Source: Gonatopus flavifemur (taxonomy: Eukaryota; Arthropoda; Insecta; Hymenoptera; Dryinidae). From it: a DNA stretch of 64,000 nucleotides. The DNA lies in the NCBI GenBank assembly GCA_018340375.1, contig JAFFJZ010000001.1, forward strand, positions 62,550,001 to 62,614,000, given 5' to 3'. This document shows positions 33,261 to 45,637 of the stretch, piece after piece; position 1 is the first letter of the stretch, and every line of letters starts with the position of its first letter. Position numbers and translations under genes: made by a program. The notes below the pieces were generated by a model. The model saw only the letters and a list, made by a program, of their open reading frames with translations, did no database searches and was not told the origin of the DNA.

Positions 33261-35201
33261 TTTTATGAATAATACATCATACAGAGCTTACCTGTGTATA
33301 TACCAATTTTCTGAATGTAGCAAATAGATTTATTTATACCTTTCTCAAACTTTTTCTGTTTTTTTTCACAAATAACCTCTTTATCATTTATTCATTAATT
33401 CATTCATGAATTTTTTCAAGTCATATATAAAAGTATATATAATTCCAAGTTATTTGTGTGCGTTTGATTGTTGTTATAATGACCTGTAATACCTGTAATG
33501 TAGTAACCTGCAATTCATCCATTTTTCAATTATTCTTTTAATATTATAATAACCTATCAACACATCGCCTCATTGACAGGTTATTTGTTTATGTTGTGAC
33601 TATGTATAGACCACACTACACTGAAATCAACGCTATTGGATGTTTGGATTATAACCCTCGTAACACACAATCTTCGTCAAACGTTCTGAGAATATTTGCA
33701 GGACGTTTGAATATTCCAGGAACGTTCGGAGAATATTTTACGCACATTGGTGTTACTTGGGAATATACATTAACTGAATTGAATGCTATTGGATATTGGA
33801 AGTGAGGAAAAAGGACAGAATATTGGATGTCCCAAGAAGGAAAGAGACAGAATATCTCTATGCCAATGGAAGAAACCCTCCCGAATTCCGACGATGAAGA
33901 ACTATCGTCGCTATTGTGATTAAAATAAATCGAAAGTGGCGATGATGATAAAGAAAAATCCTGATGTTTTGATCGCATGAAAATTTGAAACGTTTGTATC
34001 TCGGGATCGTGTGAACGGATCAACTTCGTAGTGTGCTTAATCGAAAGTGTGTATTCGAATTATATACTAGAAGTGTAATTATTTTTTCGTGAAATTAAAT
34101 GTGTGATGAGTTATTGTGGGTTAAAGATTTTTTGACTATAGAAAATCTTGGTTTTCGTGTAAAGATACACGATAGCGCACGACTTATGCTGTTTCATTTT
34201 TTTTTTCTTCCAGGGTTTTCATGTACTTGGCGTCGAGACGCTCCCGCGTCTCTTGATCCAACTGATATGATATATAAACCAAGTATTATAATTCTCATTT
34301 ATGCAACACGGTACAGCTAGAAGATTTTGCATGAAAATTGTAAAGATGGATGACATTTGAGTCATCTATATGAAGGAGGCGGATAGTTTAGGGCGTCCTC
34401 TTCGTCATATATTTGCTGTTTTTTTCAAACTTGAGAAGAGTCACGAATGAGAGGATATGGAAAAGGAGTAGGTTCAAAGCCATCATCTTGGAGGATTGCT
34501 CGCTTGAATGGCATCCAATTAGTAGAAATTCGTTCTCGATCGTGACGAATGCAAAATTTGTGAGTTCTCTAATGCTTCATCGTCTCTTTCACACATCTCA
34601 TTACATCACGATCGCCGTAACAACTTATTATGATTCATGATTATCAGATACTTCAACGTACCGTACCATACACGACTGTGAACATGCTTTACATATGGTT
34701 GAGTAAACGATCTTGGGTTTGAAGTTCGAATTGTTACAAGAGAACGGAACGTTGGAAAGATCTTGTGATAATAAGAATTATGAACTTCCAGTTCTATGAA
34801 ATCATGCATGCATATATATATTCGCGTCTTGAGAAATTCTTCCAGTATTTCTCTTTATAACTCGCAGCATGAATCTCAAGGATCCCCGTCTTCCTTGTAA
34901 GGTTGTTTATTAAATCCCTGCACTTTTCTGCTGAATGTTGTTTTTTTTTCTATTTTTAAATCTCTCTACCGGTTGTGCATTCTTAAATTGGATGAGCCAG
35001 GAGAAGTGAAATGGAATTTAGTTCTACTTGAAGATCTCTGTGCATCGTATGCGATGTGTAATATTTTTTAAAAGTTGTATTTATTTTGACGTTCCCCTCA
35101 CCAATCTTAATTCAGTAACTCATCAGGCATTCTGAGAGATTTTGCTTTCTTTCCGGAATTATCCTCCTTTTGGAGTTTGATTCAGGCTGAATATGTTATT
35201 A
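33261..35201. other. No well-supported feature
   Basis: A small inverted repeat (AATAACCTATCAA / TTGACAGGTTATT) spans about 33547-33585. The words ACGTTCTGAGAATATT and GGAACGTTCGGAGAATATT near 33675-33740 resemble the motif of the 17261 element. AATCAACGCTATTGGAT (33626) recurs as GAATGCTATTGGATA near 33780. A 30-codon ATG frame at 33827-33919 ends in DDEELSSLL, but nothing else supports it. Confidence 0.35.
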
Positions 35202-35498
35202 CACTGACAGAAAAACGACCTGGTTGGAACATTCGTGGTCACAATAACTTGAAATCTGGTTCGATTCACCAGGAAATGTGATTGTGATGTGCAGAAAAAG
35301 TGGTCGAAGCCAAAATTCACTACATATTCTGGTTATCACACCAAGAGAAGAATCTGGTTTCTCTAACCTGAGAAATGTAGTTGATTTTTGCTTCAACCAC
35401 TTTTTCTGGACATTACAATTATATTTCCTGGTGAATCGAACCAGATTTCAAGTTATTGTGACCACGAATGCTTCAACAAGGTCGTTTTTCTGTCAATG
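35202..35498. mobile_element. TA-flanked MITE, about 110-bp arms
   Basis: It begins CACTGACAGAAAAACGACCT and ends with the near-exact reverse complement. The arms share TTCGTGGTCACAATAACTTG and TCTGGTTCGATTCACCAGG. TA lies outside both ends (35200-35201, 35499-35500). The open frames on both strands here arise from the symmetry. Confidence 0.85.
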
Positions 35499-35500
35499 TA

Positions 35501-38155
35501 GCTATTTCAGCAGTTGAATTGTCAACATGTTCATACGGAGATGGCAGGTAGATTTCACGTCATTTAGAATGAATCAACTACTTTTCATGAAATAATATTC
35601 TTCATAGTCTTATGATGTCTAGTGCTGATTGACATTGCTCAATTCATCCCTCATCCTTCATCATGAATTTAACTCCTCAATGCGAAGAAAAAACTATAGA
35701 AATTGGAGAATACATTCAACATATGTGATAAAAATGTTCAACTACCGTGATTTATTGTTTCAGCGATAGTTCGCCAAATGATATATCGTGACTTTTAAAA
35801 TTTGGATCAACTACCGTCTTTTTAAAAATCAAGCAACGCCGAAATTATCAACAAGTCCATTTATTGGAAAATGAATATTTCCATTCAATAAAATGAACAT
35901 TGAATTTCGAGTACAAGAAATAATGTTTTCTATTTTCATTTAAAATTACTTGAATGTTCACATGAGTACGTACAATGAATTAATATAATCCGAAAGCCTT
36001 CACCCTTGCATTTCCATTGTCTTTTCATTGTTGAGTGAAAGCGGATTATTTCTGCTCATTGTACACGAATGCACACGTTTACGAATACGTACACCCTATC
36101 AGGGCAAATATTTTGTTTCGATCAGCATTGATGAAGTTTATATTCGATTTAGAGTCACGAAATGTTTCTTTTGGAGGTGAAAAATGAGTAACTCGCTTCT
36201 TTCCGCTCCAATTCTCTTCGTCGTGTTAGTTTCAGATTATGATAATGATTATATCGATCAAAACAAAATTCAGTTCAATTTCACATAATTATTGAAATAC
36301 AGCACCGACTCGCTCTATGATATAAATACAATACGACACGCTTTTTGCCGAGATGATAAAATGTTTTGTTATGACGATATATTTCATACTCCAGATGGTG
36401 TTTTGCTCGTTAGTCATCACCTATCAGTTCCATTTCGGTCGTCACGAACAAACATACCAGGTGTGTAAAAACATTTATTTGCATTTCATCATTCTCTGTG
36501 ATCTTCCTTCAGAACGAATCATTCGACATACCATGAACATTAAACGATCAATTGATTCCTCTGAATTCAAAACATTTCGTAGTACAGAAAATGTACATTT
36601 GCATAGGTACAATTTGGAAGGTTGGGGAAGGAGAATATTGGATATGAAATCGATATAGATGCATTTGAATTGTCGATTATATGTGTTGATGTGTAGGGAT
36701 CATCCTTTAGAGCCCTGTGTTTCCTGTGTTTTTGTCAAATCAGTTTCTCTGCGCATGAATTGAGATGAACATTTTCATTTATTTCATATACATTCTTTTC
36801 TGTTATTTTTTCACCAAACTTACGAACTCAAACATTTCTCCTAGGAATGGTTTAAAATAAATCATTATTTTTTCCAGGGAAGGAGATTTTTTTGTAAATT
36901 TAGTACGATAATCAACTCAAATTGGATTGCAGGGAATAAACGTTGTCTTCTCTCAAGGAAAACTTTTGTTTTCCCATTATCTCCCATTATCCATCGTTGT
37001 CACTTATTAATAATATATTTCAGATATAATGTGCTCGAATTATGACATAATTTTGAAATCGTCGTTGATCTGTACATAAATAAAACAACATATGCGAGGG
37101 TTTCATGTCACGTTGATATCCGAGCCATTTAATGATATACATTATGAAAATATTCCCCCAGGACTGCAAAACATACCGGGAGCATTGTTTATTTTTTCCC
37201 CTCGACCTTCATAAATGAAGATCGAATAATATTCTCATTCACATGGAATGATTCGGATCTATACCAGGTTACATGATTTTTTGATAAGTTCATCGGATTT
37301 CAACGTCAACGTGAGGGTTACATGAACGGTCGACTTTGAATAATACCGTACGGTTATAATGTTATCACTGGAAATGTATAATTAGTTTCATGTATTTATT
37401 TTCGGTTCCATTGAATTTATAATATATTCGAACATTGATTGGAGTTAATTTCTGTGGTTTTACATGTGAAAAATAGTATAGCGAAATTTACAAGCATACC
37501 TTCCTGTTGTTGCCTGTATTTTTAAGCAAGGTGTAGATATTTCATGAAGATTTGACGAGGTTGTTTGAAATCAGGTGTATCTCTTAAGGATCTGTGTAGG
37601 TTCAAAGTTGGATCAGCTCAGTGAAAATGAATCTTAATAGAAATGCCTCATCCTTATGAAAAAGACCCCTTAAATCCTATTAGAAACAAATCAGGTCATA
37701 TGAAATAAGGTGTGCGTTTATCAGTCACCCCATTATTTTCTATTACCTTTCATAAAAATCAAGCGTTTGAAATTCAATAGGAAATTATGTGAAAGCTAGT
37801 TGAATCCCATCAGTTATTTCATCACTTAAGGGGAATAGAGCACGGGGAGCATGATTAAAATTGTTGATATTTAGAAGTTGAAATTTTACAATTTCTTTTT
37901 AGGCTTCAGAAATCATTTAAAAATTCAAATTCCATGGCTGTGCGCAATACCAAGTATGTAAATCATTATCATTCACTTCGAATATGTATTGATTACGTCC
38001 CTTTTGAAAAAAGTTCGGGCAAAATTTGACTTTTCCCCTCCCTCACTTCCCCATGCTCTAGTCCCCTTAACCTCTCTCTATGAAATAAGAATTTCAAGCA
38101 TTGGGTAATGAATAATTCATGCCAAAAAACACTAATGTTAATGCTTAACGATCTT
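35501..38155. other. No element recognised; one candidate peptide ORF
   Basis: Apart from the open frame at 36353-36658, listed separately, I see no repeat or gene signature in this AT-rich stretch. Confidence 0.4.
36353..36658 (+). CDS. Candidate secreted peptide precursor, unrecognised
   Basis: The 101-codon frame starts with a plausible signal peptide (hydrophobic run FVMTIYFILQMVFCSLVI). A dibasic KR (after MNI) is followed about 26 residues later by EGWGRR, so cleavage with C-terminal amidation could be imagined. TATAAATA lies at 36321-36328, only 25 bp before the ATG, which is too close for a normal leader unless the next in-frame Met (36371) is used. A good short intron pattern (CAG|GTGTGT to CCTTCAG, 36461-36512) would, if spliced, end the protein soon after at FDIP. 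I recognise no family. It may be a chance frame. Confidence 0.25.
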   Translation: MIKCFVMTIYFILQMVFCSLVITYQFHFGRHEQTYQVCKNIYLHFIILCDLPSERIIRHTMNIKRSIDSSEFKTFRSTENVHLHRYNLEGWGRRILDMKSI

Positions 38156-38290
38156 CCTGGCAAAAATGATCTCATAATTTTTCATACATTCTCATAAAAG
38201 TCCCAATTCCTTGAGCAATTATGACAAAACCTGATAATTTCTCAAGAAATTGGGACTTTTATGAGAAATTATGTGATCATTTCCGCCAGG
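38156..38290. mobile_element. 135-bp MITE, ends CCTGGC, TCTCATAATTT motif
   Basis: It begins CCTGGCAAAAATGATCTCAT. The right end, read in reverse complement, is CCTGGCGGAAATGATCACAT. The arms run about 55 bp (ATTTCTCATAAAAGTCCCAA). The ends match the fragment at 2706. TT adjoins both ends if an extra G on the right is allowed. The small size and clean arms suggest it is the youngest copy of this family in the window. Confidence 0.7.
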
Positions 38291-38353
38291 GTTCTATGGC
38301 AATACAATGCATATTCAATGATATCAAACAATTATCAGAAAACCAAGGTCCAA

Positions 38354-38612
38354 CACCCAGAGAAATGGTTTACTTGAATATGAACCTACTGGAGATTTAA
38401 TTGTATCCAATAAAATTTTATTTGATTCAAGTAAATTTTATTTGAAATAAATAAGAATTCATTCGGATGGAATAAATTGTTTATTTGATCCAACTAAAAC
38501 TCTAGTTGGTTCATATATAAATAGACATTGTAGTTGAGTCAAATAAATTTTAGTTGATTCAAACAAATTTTCGTTGAATCAAATAAATCCAGGTATACCA
38601 TTTTTCTGGGTG
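38354..38612. mobile_element. 259-bp element, CACCCAGARAAATGG ends
   Basis: The left end is CACCCAGAGAAATGGTTTAC and the right end, in reverse complement, is CACCCAGAAAAATGGTATAC. The whole interior is made of TTTGATTCAAATAAATTT-like words in both orientations. AA lies beside both ends. Confidence 0.7.
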
Positions 38613-39079
38613 AATTCCAAAGTTTGAAATTCTGATGAGAACCCATCATTTGAAATTGAGTAACTGATAGTCATTCAAGTCCTTTCATAATTCTTGGATT
38701 CATTATTCTCATTTTGACTCATGAATCCTCAAAAGTGTCATCTCGTGTACTGCGGAATAAGTTTTTCTTCATTTTCATCCGTTTTCATAGGGCTGACTTT
38801 ATGCAGAACATGAGCAATATGAAGGATTCTAATTATTTTTGAGAGTAACAGTATCATAGAAACGGATGAAAATAACCGGCACCTTCTCCCATCGATCACA
38901 AGATGTCACTTTTTTTACAATCCATGCGTTAGAAAATAACTGATTACAGGATTATAAAGGGGCTGAGTATATATAGCCAGTGATTCATTAATTCTGAACG
39001 ATGGGTTCTTATCGCAGTGTTGAACTGCAAAAGTGAACCTTTATTTCGTAGGGCGACACGAGACATTTGAAAATCAATT

Positions 39080-41325
39080 CCCACACAGCACATGATGTTG
39101 CAGCAATATTACAATATTATATATTGCAATGTAATATCACTGCAATATTACAGTGTCGATAATATATCATGAATCACACTGAAATATTGCGGTAATATTT
39201 TGCAAACAGGAATTTGTAATACATGCCTAAACTTGAATCCTGGCCAATTTCCATGTGAAAATTAGTCCAAGACGGATTGATACTGGTTCGTTTTTGTATT
39301 CATGAGTGGACGTGAAAAATGAATGGAAATGGGAATGTGTGTTGTGTATTAAACTTTAGTAGTGGAAAAACGGGTCCATTCTGATTCCGGTTCATTGCAA
39401 TCGTTCCAAAATCCTTCGAAATGCAAAACCAATACCCGTCCCATAGTTTCGTTTTTCTTCGAAGATGGAATATTTTGTAAAATATTATAAAAACATGATT
39501 TTAAATTATAATACTGTCCCTAATTCTGGTCCTAAAATATAAAAAAATAGGAGAATAGTTTTCTCCTCTGTAGGACTTTTTAATGCCATGAGAAATAGAA
39601 AAAATATGCCTGAACTCACATTTCTCTTCAAAAATCAGGATTTCTCCAATTTCACCACTGAGCAATATAAAGAGAAAAAAATGGAGATTTTTTTATGACC
39701 CAAAAAATTTCATATTCCCTGAAACCCACAAAAGTTACAGTTGTTATATAAATTACAAGACTTCGAGACGATACCAGAACTCACATTTCTCTTCAAAAAT
39801 CAGGATTTCTCCAATTTCACCACTGAGCAATATAAAGAGAAAAAAATGGAGATTTTTTTATGACCCAAAAAATTTCATATTCCCTGAAACCCACAAAAGT
39901 TACAGTTGTTATATAAATTACAAGACTTCGAGACGATACCAGTGCCATGAGATGAGCTGATTTTGTCTGTAAGGTTTTCTGAAACGGGTGAAATACAATT
40001 GAAATATCTTGATGTACCTTTATTCTTCACCAATCAAACGAAGCTACATCGAAATATCTATTATATTTCACCAGGCTTGTGACAACCAGGAATTTTTCTC
40101 TTTTAGATTGGTTATTCTATCTGAAAGGAATGCATCATTGATCAATTTCGTTAGAATTCCCAGTTGAAGCACTTCCCTGTTCATCCCCTTTGCGAAATTT
40201 CCAAGAAAATAATCAGCTGCTCTCATGGCATTGGTATCTGCTTGATCACAATGTTCCGTTTTTCATCAAGTTTCAAATTACATTCGTCCAGGAACACTGC
40301 CGCCCGTACTTCTTGGAAAGGATACTATACTGAGAGTACTATAGCACCCTGATGTGAACCAAATTGTTGACACGAGACTTTTCGAATACCTTGCAATTCA
40401 TTCTCAGAATATTGTTCTATGCCTCAATCGTTGAATACTTATATGACCGCAAAGAAATACTTTACAGAGCGATATTCTAAAGCTTGTGAAGAATATTCTG
40501 GAAACCTAACATAAACAATTCACTTAGAGGGATGCTAGGGCCGAGACGCTAGCTATTTTGTTCATAACATTCAAAAAATCTTTTGATAAAATCAAAATAA
40601 CGCTATGTACAGCAGTTCTTCAATAAATTTTGAAAATTACTGTGTGTGGAGAGATATTTTGATTCAATTGAATTGATTCTATCCAGTTTGTTGTAAATGA
40701 AGCGGCTAAGGTCCTGGTATTGGTATCACATGCTGTAAGGGGATACCAGTGTACCCTTTGAGCAAACATTCTCATGGTAAGAATTCTCTGAACTAAATTC
40801 ATAGAGATAGATGGAATTTTCAAGAAATAATCTTCAGTATTTCATCGCAGTGCAGAATCCAAATTTTGAATTTCAAACTTTCTCATAGATGTTGGAAAAG
40901 AATTTTTTGGAATTTGAAAATTTGGGCTTTGTATCGCAAATAAAGTATTAACGATTATTCCCTGAAAACTTCAGATAAATTCATGAATTCAGTTCAGATA
41001 ATTCTCACCGAGGAAATGTTTGTCGAGTCCATACACCGTTATATTTTCAACTGCGTGCAATTAGTATCCCCTTGAAATATTGCCACAATATTACTCAAAT
41101 ATATCATATCGACAGGTGTGAAATATTACTGTGACATCACTGGAATATTGCTGTAATATTGACGTAATATTACAATATTGCTATGATATTACTGCAATAT
41201 TACTACAATCAATCTGCGCGGACATGAAATATTACGGCAATATCGCAGTAATATTTCCCTGCAATATCAGAATATCACAAAATAATATTACTGCGATATT
41301 ACTGCAATATTCTGTGCTGTGTGGG
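39080..41325. mobile_element. 2.2-kb element, CCCACACAGCAC ends, GCAATATT motif
   Basis: It begins CCCACACAGCAC and ends GTGCTGTGTGGG, exact inverses, with ATT outside both (39077-39079, 41326-41328). The end regions (to about 39210, and from about 41078) are built from GCAATATTAC and GTAATATTGC words. The middle, about 1.9 kb, contains a perfect 165-bp tandem duplication (39612-39941) and open frames with no recognisable domain (40164-40352, 40620-40823). Any transposase would have to be elsewhere. Confidence 0.8.
39612..39941. repeat. Perfect 165-bp tandem duplication
   Basis: The unit starting GAACTCACATTTCTCTTC (39612) repeats at 39777 without any difference that I can see, ending ...GAGACGATACCA. 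In a region where every other repeat is diverged, full identity means a very recent duplication or an assembly artefact. Confidence 0.9.
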
Positions 41326-41328
41326 ATT

Positions 41329-44300
41329 CTAAGTGGCAATTGACTTAATTCAAAGTTCAACGCTCACGAACACATGATAGTGAAAAAATTATTCGAGTTC
41401 TTTATCGATTATCCTTTGAATCTGTTTATGATTGATTTTCATTCTAAGGATTGAATGATGAAAATTCCAATTATTTTGGATTTCAAAAATTTTGGAAGGG
41501 AATAAGGTGGAACTGACAAAAGCACACCTTGTTTCCTACTATTTGTTTTATTTCTCATAAGATTTGAGGGGTCTTTTCCATCAGGATAGGTACTAACAAG
41601 GCATGTAATGCTAAAATAGAAACTAGACAACTCGCAATGCACTTGCAAGGGTCTTCAAGTGGCCTAGTTTTTCTTTTCTATTTGATCTGAATCAGGATAT
41701 TCATATTATCACATCACTTCTTTATCACCGCTGATTTCCTTCACCTTTGTACGTGTATGCAAATTTCAAATAATCACAGGTCATCATTTTCAGCATCTGC
41801 TGAGAGATACACATTTCATATCATTAAATTTCAAAATGATGGTTTCCAAATGTTATGAATACTGTGAATTCTAAAAAGCTTCTTCCAATATTCCGTAATA
41901 TTTTTTTTCTCTATTCTTTCTATAGCACACACCGATAACACACATACATCAAATCCTACATTTTATTTTCAATTTAATCCTCTCGTGGTGCATTTAATTT
42001 TCATAACATTGATGGAAGAGTGAATTTACATATTCAATATTTACATGAAAAATGGATAATTATTTCAATCCATCAAATACATTTCAATAATCAATTACTC
42101 GATGTCTGTGTTAATCGTAAGATATAAGTAAAGAAGAAAAATGGATATTCATTCGAATCTAGGCGTGGAATGGTAATAACTCAGATGATGGATTCGATTG
42201 TTAAATATTTAATTTTTGAGCAGTTGATTGAATTAAGTGTAGTCGTTTGTATAATAGGTCTATTTCTTGTATGAAATTGGTGCACCAAATTTAATGGGTT
42301 TATTCAACATCCGCATAAATTGATTGAAGAGAATTTCCAAATCTCAAGAATGATTTTACATTATAATAAAAAAAATCAACCAGTTCAAAAGATGTATCTT
42401 TTAAGTATAAATTGATAGCTCCGAGCGACGATGTTCACCCTGAAATTGTTTCAAAATCAAACAAACGTAACTTCAATGTTTTTTCACCCGAACATACATG
42501 TTTCTGTCATCAAACAAAATCGTAGCTAGGACATTGTCGCTCGGAGTCATGAAACATCAGTGACTAAACGGATGAATTTTCCAAGTTAAAATTGTTTTCA
42601 TAAGAAAACTAGCCTCATTATATGTATATGATCGTTCCTTGATAGGAATGAGAAACTTTTCCACAGTAAATAATATACATTTATCACAAACATCTCGTTA
42701 GAGGGAATAAAATATGAACAGAAAGCACGAACAGGAATAGCATTCGATCTTTGAAAATTTTTTATGATTCAAGCTGTCCAAGAGTCTTGAATTCTACGAC
42801 CCTTTAAAGAAGTAATGCAAATCTCACCAAGTCATCCCACCTGTACTGCGAACAAAGGATTTGAATAATGTCGAGAATGTGATTCAAGAACTACCATTTA
42901 CTCATTTGAATATTCAAAGTAATTTATGAGAAGAAAAATTATCGAAGTGACCCGTATCCTAGAAAAATTCCCTCGTTACTGTCTTGTTTTCATAACACGC
43001 TTAATAATCCTTTTTTTAGGGTCGAGATTGAGCGTTTGCGCACCTGTGGCTCTATTTCATTTCAATAACGATAATATTAATCTGTTCTTCATTGTGATTC
43101 GAAAGGTATTTGCATTATAATTTATAGTCTACACCCTACTCTCTCATTCTAATATATTATATGTACTTTTAAGAAATCGTTTACATTTGTATATACCTCA
43201 TATCCGTGTTCTAAATTTCACATTATTTCCATGCGGTTAGCATTGATACCTGGCGCTGCTCTATCAAATTTTCTCCGATCGCGTGAGATCAATATTTGAG
43301 AATTAAATTTCCTCCTCTCTATCGATTAAACCGAGAGGATTAGCGACGACGGTTCGTCATGTGCATAAAAAAATCTATTGGGCAGGGTTTGATCGAAATG
43401 CCTCGAAAATTCATTCAAAATAAACAACATCGGATATCGATGTAGCATTTTCTCGATTCCTCACACATTCGCAATGATTTTTCTTCCCAATTCAAACGAA
43501 TTCCTTTGAGATACGGCGAATTGATTGAGACTCACATGTTTTCATGGAGAAAAAAATGGTGCACGCGAAGAATAGGATACGAGATTAAGTACCGTAAGTA
43601 GTATCGACCTGTCATAGTCAGACGATATCGAACGTTAACGTATCTCCTCGAATTGAGTTTTGGGTAATCTAATTTCTAAGTAATCGATATTACATTCGAG
43701 CTGAATAGAACGCGAGGTTACCAGAATTTATTGAGATCAGGGAAATAAAACTGTTCGGATTAAGACACACGGGAGGGCAAAATCAATGCGGAGAATGCCG
43801 GTAGAATAAACGCATGAGAATTTCTAAATCGTTTGTTTCGTTTATCGTTTTGGATTTCCTTTCCACATCCGTTGGTTATATTCACATTTCTGAGCGAGCA
43901 AATTGAAAACATTGACCTGATTCGTTTAACGTCAATGGTGTCCCAGTTGAAGAGTAATCAAAGTGGAAATATAGTTTTCATATGAATCCAGCAGAGAGAT
44001 TAAGATCATATCTCATCGGTAATCCATCAATCTGATTGAAATTGTAAATCCTGATTAATGAATATCAATTTCGAATGGGATGATCATATTTAAATGGATA
44101 ATTTGATCGAGATGAATTCAAACCTCTCTTCGGGCTGTTCGAAGATATAGCTTGATACATATGAGAAACAACGAGATATCATAAAAATGAACATTCGACG
44201 TTGCAGATTTGTCATCTGGGTACATTACTTTTGTGACTAGAGAAAAGAACCACAAAAAAAACAGAAATGATGTAAGAAATAGAGCGGAAATACGGGAGAT

Positions 44301-45637
44301 GAAGTAAACGGCATTCCTTTGTCCCTTTTTTCCGGCGAGAGACAACAGGCCATTCACGAGTCAGCCATTCGGTTGATAAAATTGTAGTGACCTTCAATAG
44401 TAACAAAAATATTGTCAAGCTTCAAGAAAATAGATGCTCCCTAGATTTCCTAACATCCAGTCGAGACCTGTTCGATTAAAGCGAACATTCATTCGAAGCG
44501 AACTGGTCTTTCGGAAGCAGCGTAGAATGAGAGTTCTAGAACTTTTGTTCTGTTGGAGATTATTGGGACAGCATCCAATGTTGACTTCAACACATCCTCT
44601 TTTGAATTCATATTGTATTGATTCTTTCAATGTGTGAATTATCGCTCTCGTTGAATAACTTCCTCATATATTGTTGATGAAACAGAAAATATCCTTGTTT
44701 TTCACGAAAGCTACGATATTAAATTTCATGAGAGACATGAAATCTTGTTCAAAAATATGTTTCCCAACTCCAATATTCTCGCTATTTTCAATGAACTTTA
44801 TGATGGGTTATATGAACTTACCGTGCATCGACATTGAGGAAAGATTTATTCGTCAACAATTAAGCTCGCCTAGAAATTATTCTCAGCATCAGTTTCACGC
44901 TAGGAGACCACGAACTCTAAGAAACATGTTATTAAATTTGACTACACCTGTGGTTTAATCAAAAACAAATGAGCTTGGAATGATTTTCACTGAGATGTTA
45001 CGTTCATGAATATAAACACATTTACCCGGAAAAATGGATAATTACCGTAGCGATATATTACTTCGGATATATACAAAATTGAATTTCCGTTTACATATGT
45101 CAAATAAAATTTGTGTACACATGAAATAACGAGAGAGGGGATCTTCTGATAAACTGCGATCGAATCCATTTTTATTCAAAGTGGATGTGAAATGTAATAG
45201 AAGAAATACAACAAAGGAAGGTATAGGAGAACAGTTGAATGAGGGACGATCGTGTAAAATGAAAAGTTTTGCCGTTTCAACTGTGCGATATGGGTTCGAA
45301 ATTGCAGGTAATGATGCAATTAGAGGCCGTTAGAATGAAAATCATCGTGTCTGACGTGTGCTTATTTTTGTACCCACAAGGACGATGGATTGATCGCATA
45401 TCGACTCGTGTGAAATTTTATCAACTATATATATTCATGCACAATGAATTTTATATTGTTTCTAACTAACAACGAGATAGAAATTTAGATATTCAGGAGA
45501 CACCCTGACGTATTAAAGATTTTTCAAATGGAATTTCATGCACTTTGACAGGCGCTGCACTCGGTTGAATATTTATATTCGATTGAACAAATGTTTAATG
45601 TGCTATGAAATATTTCATCAATGGAAGAAGTTATTTA
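41329..45637. other. Mostly featureless; one short MITE
   Basis: Except for the inverted repeat at 42419-42546, listed separately, I see no element. Short open frames (42926-43120, 44118-44958) occur on both strands. The frame at 44671-44958 has a basic, protein-like tail (QHQFHARRPRTLRN) but no recognised domain. Confidence 0.35.
42419..42546. repeat. 128-bp element, CTCCGAGCGACGATGT ends
   Basis: CTCCGAGCGACGATGT at the left and ACATTGTCGCTCGGAG at the right are inverses with one mismatch. No target duplication is clear. The GC-rich ends stand out from the AT-rich surroundings. Confidence 0.65.

Noticed and set aside
33827..33919. 30-codon ATG frame ending DDEELSSLL
   Set aside because: Too short to support without conservation or a transcript.
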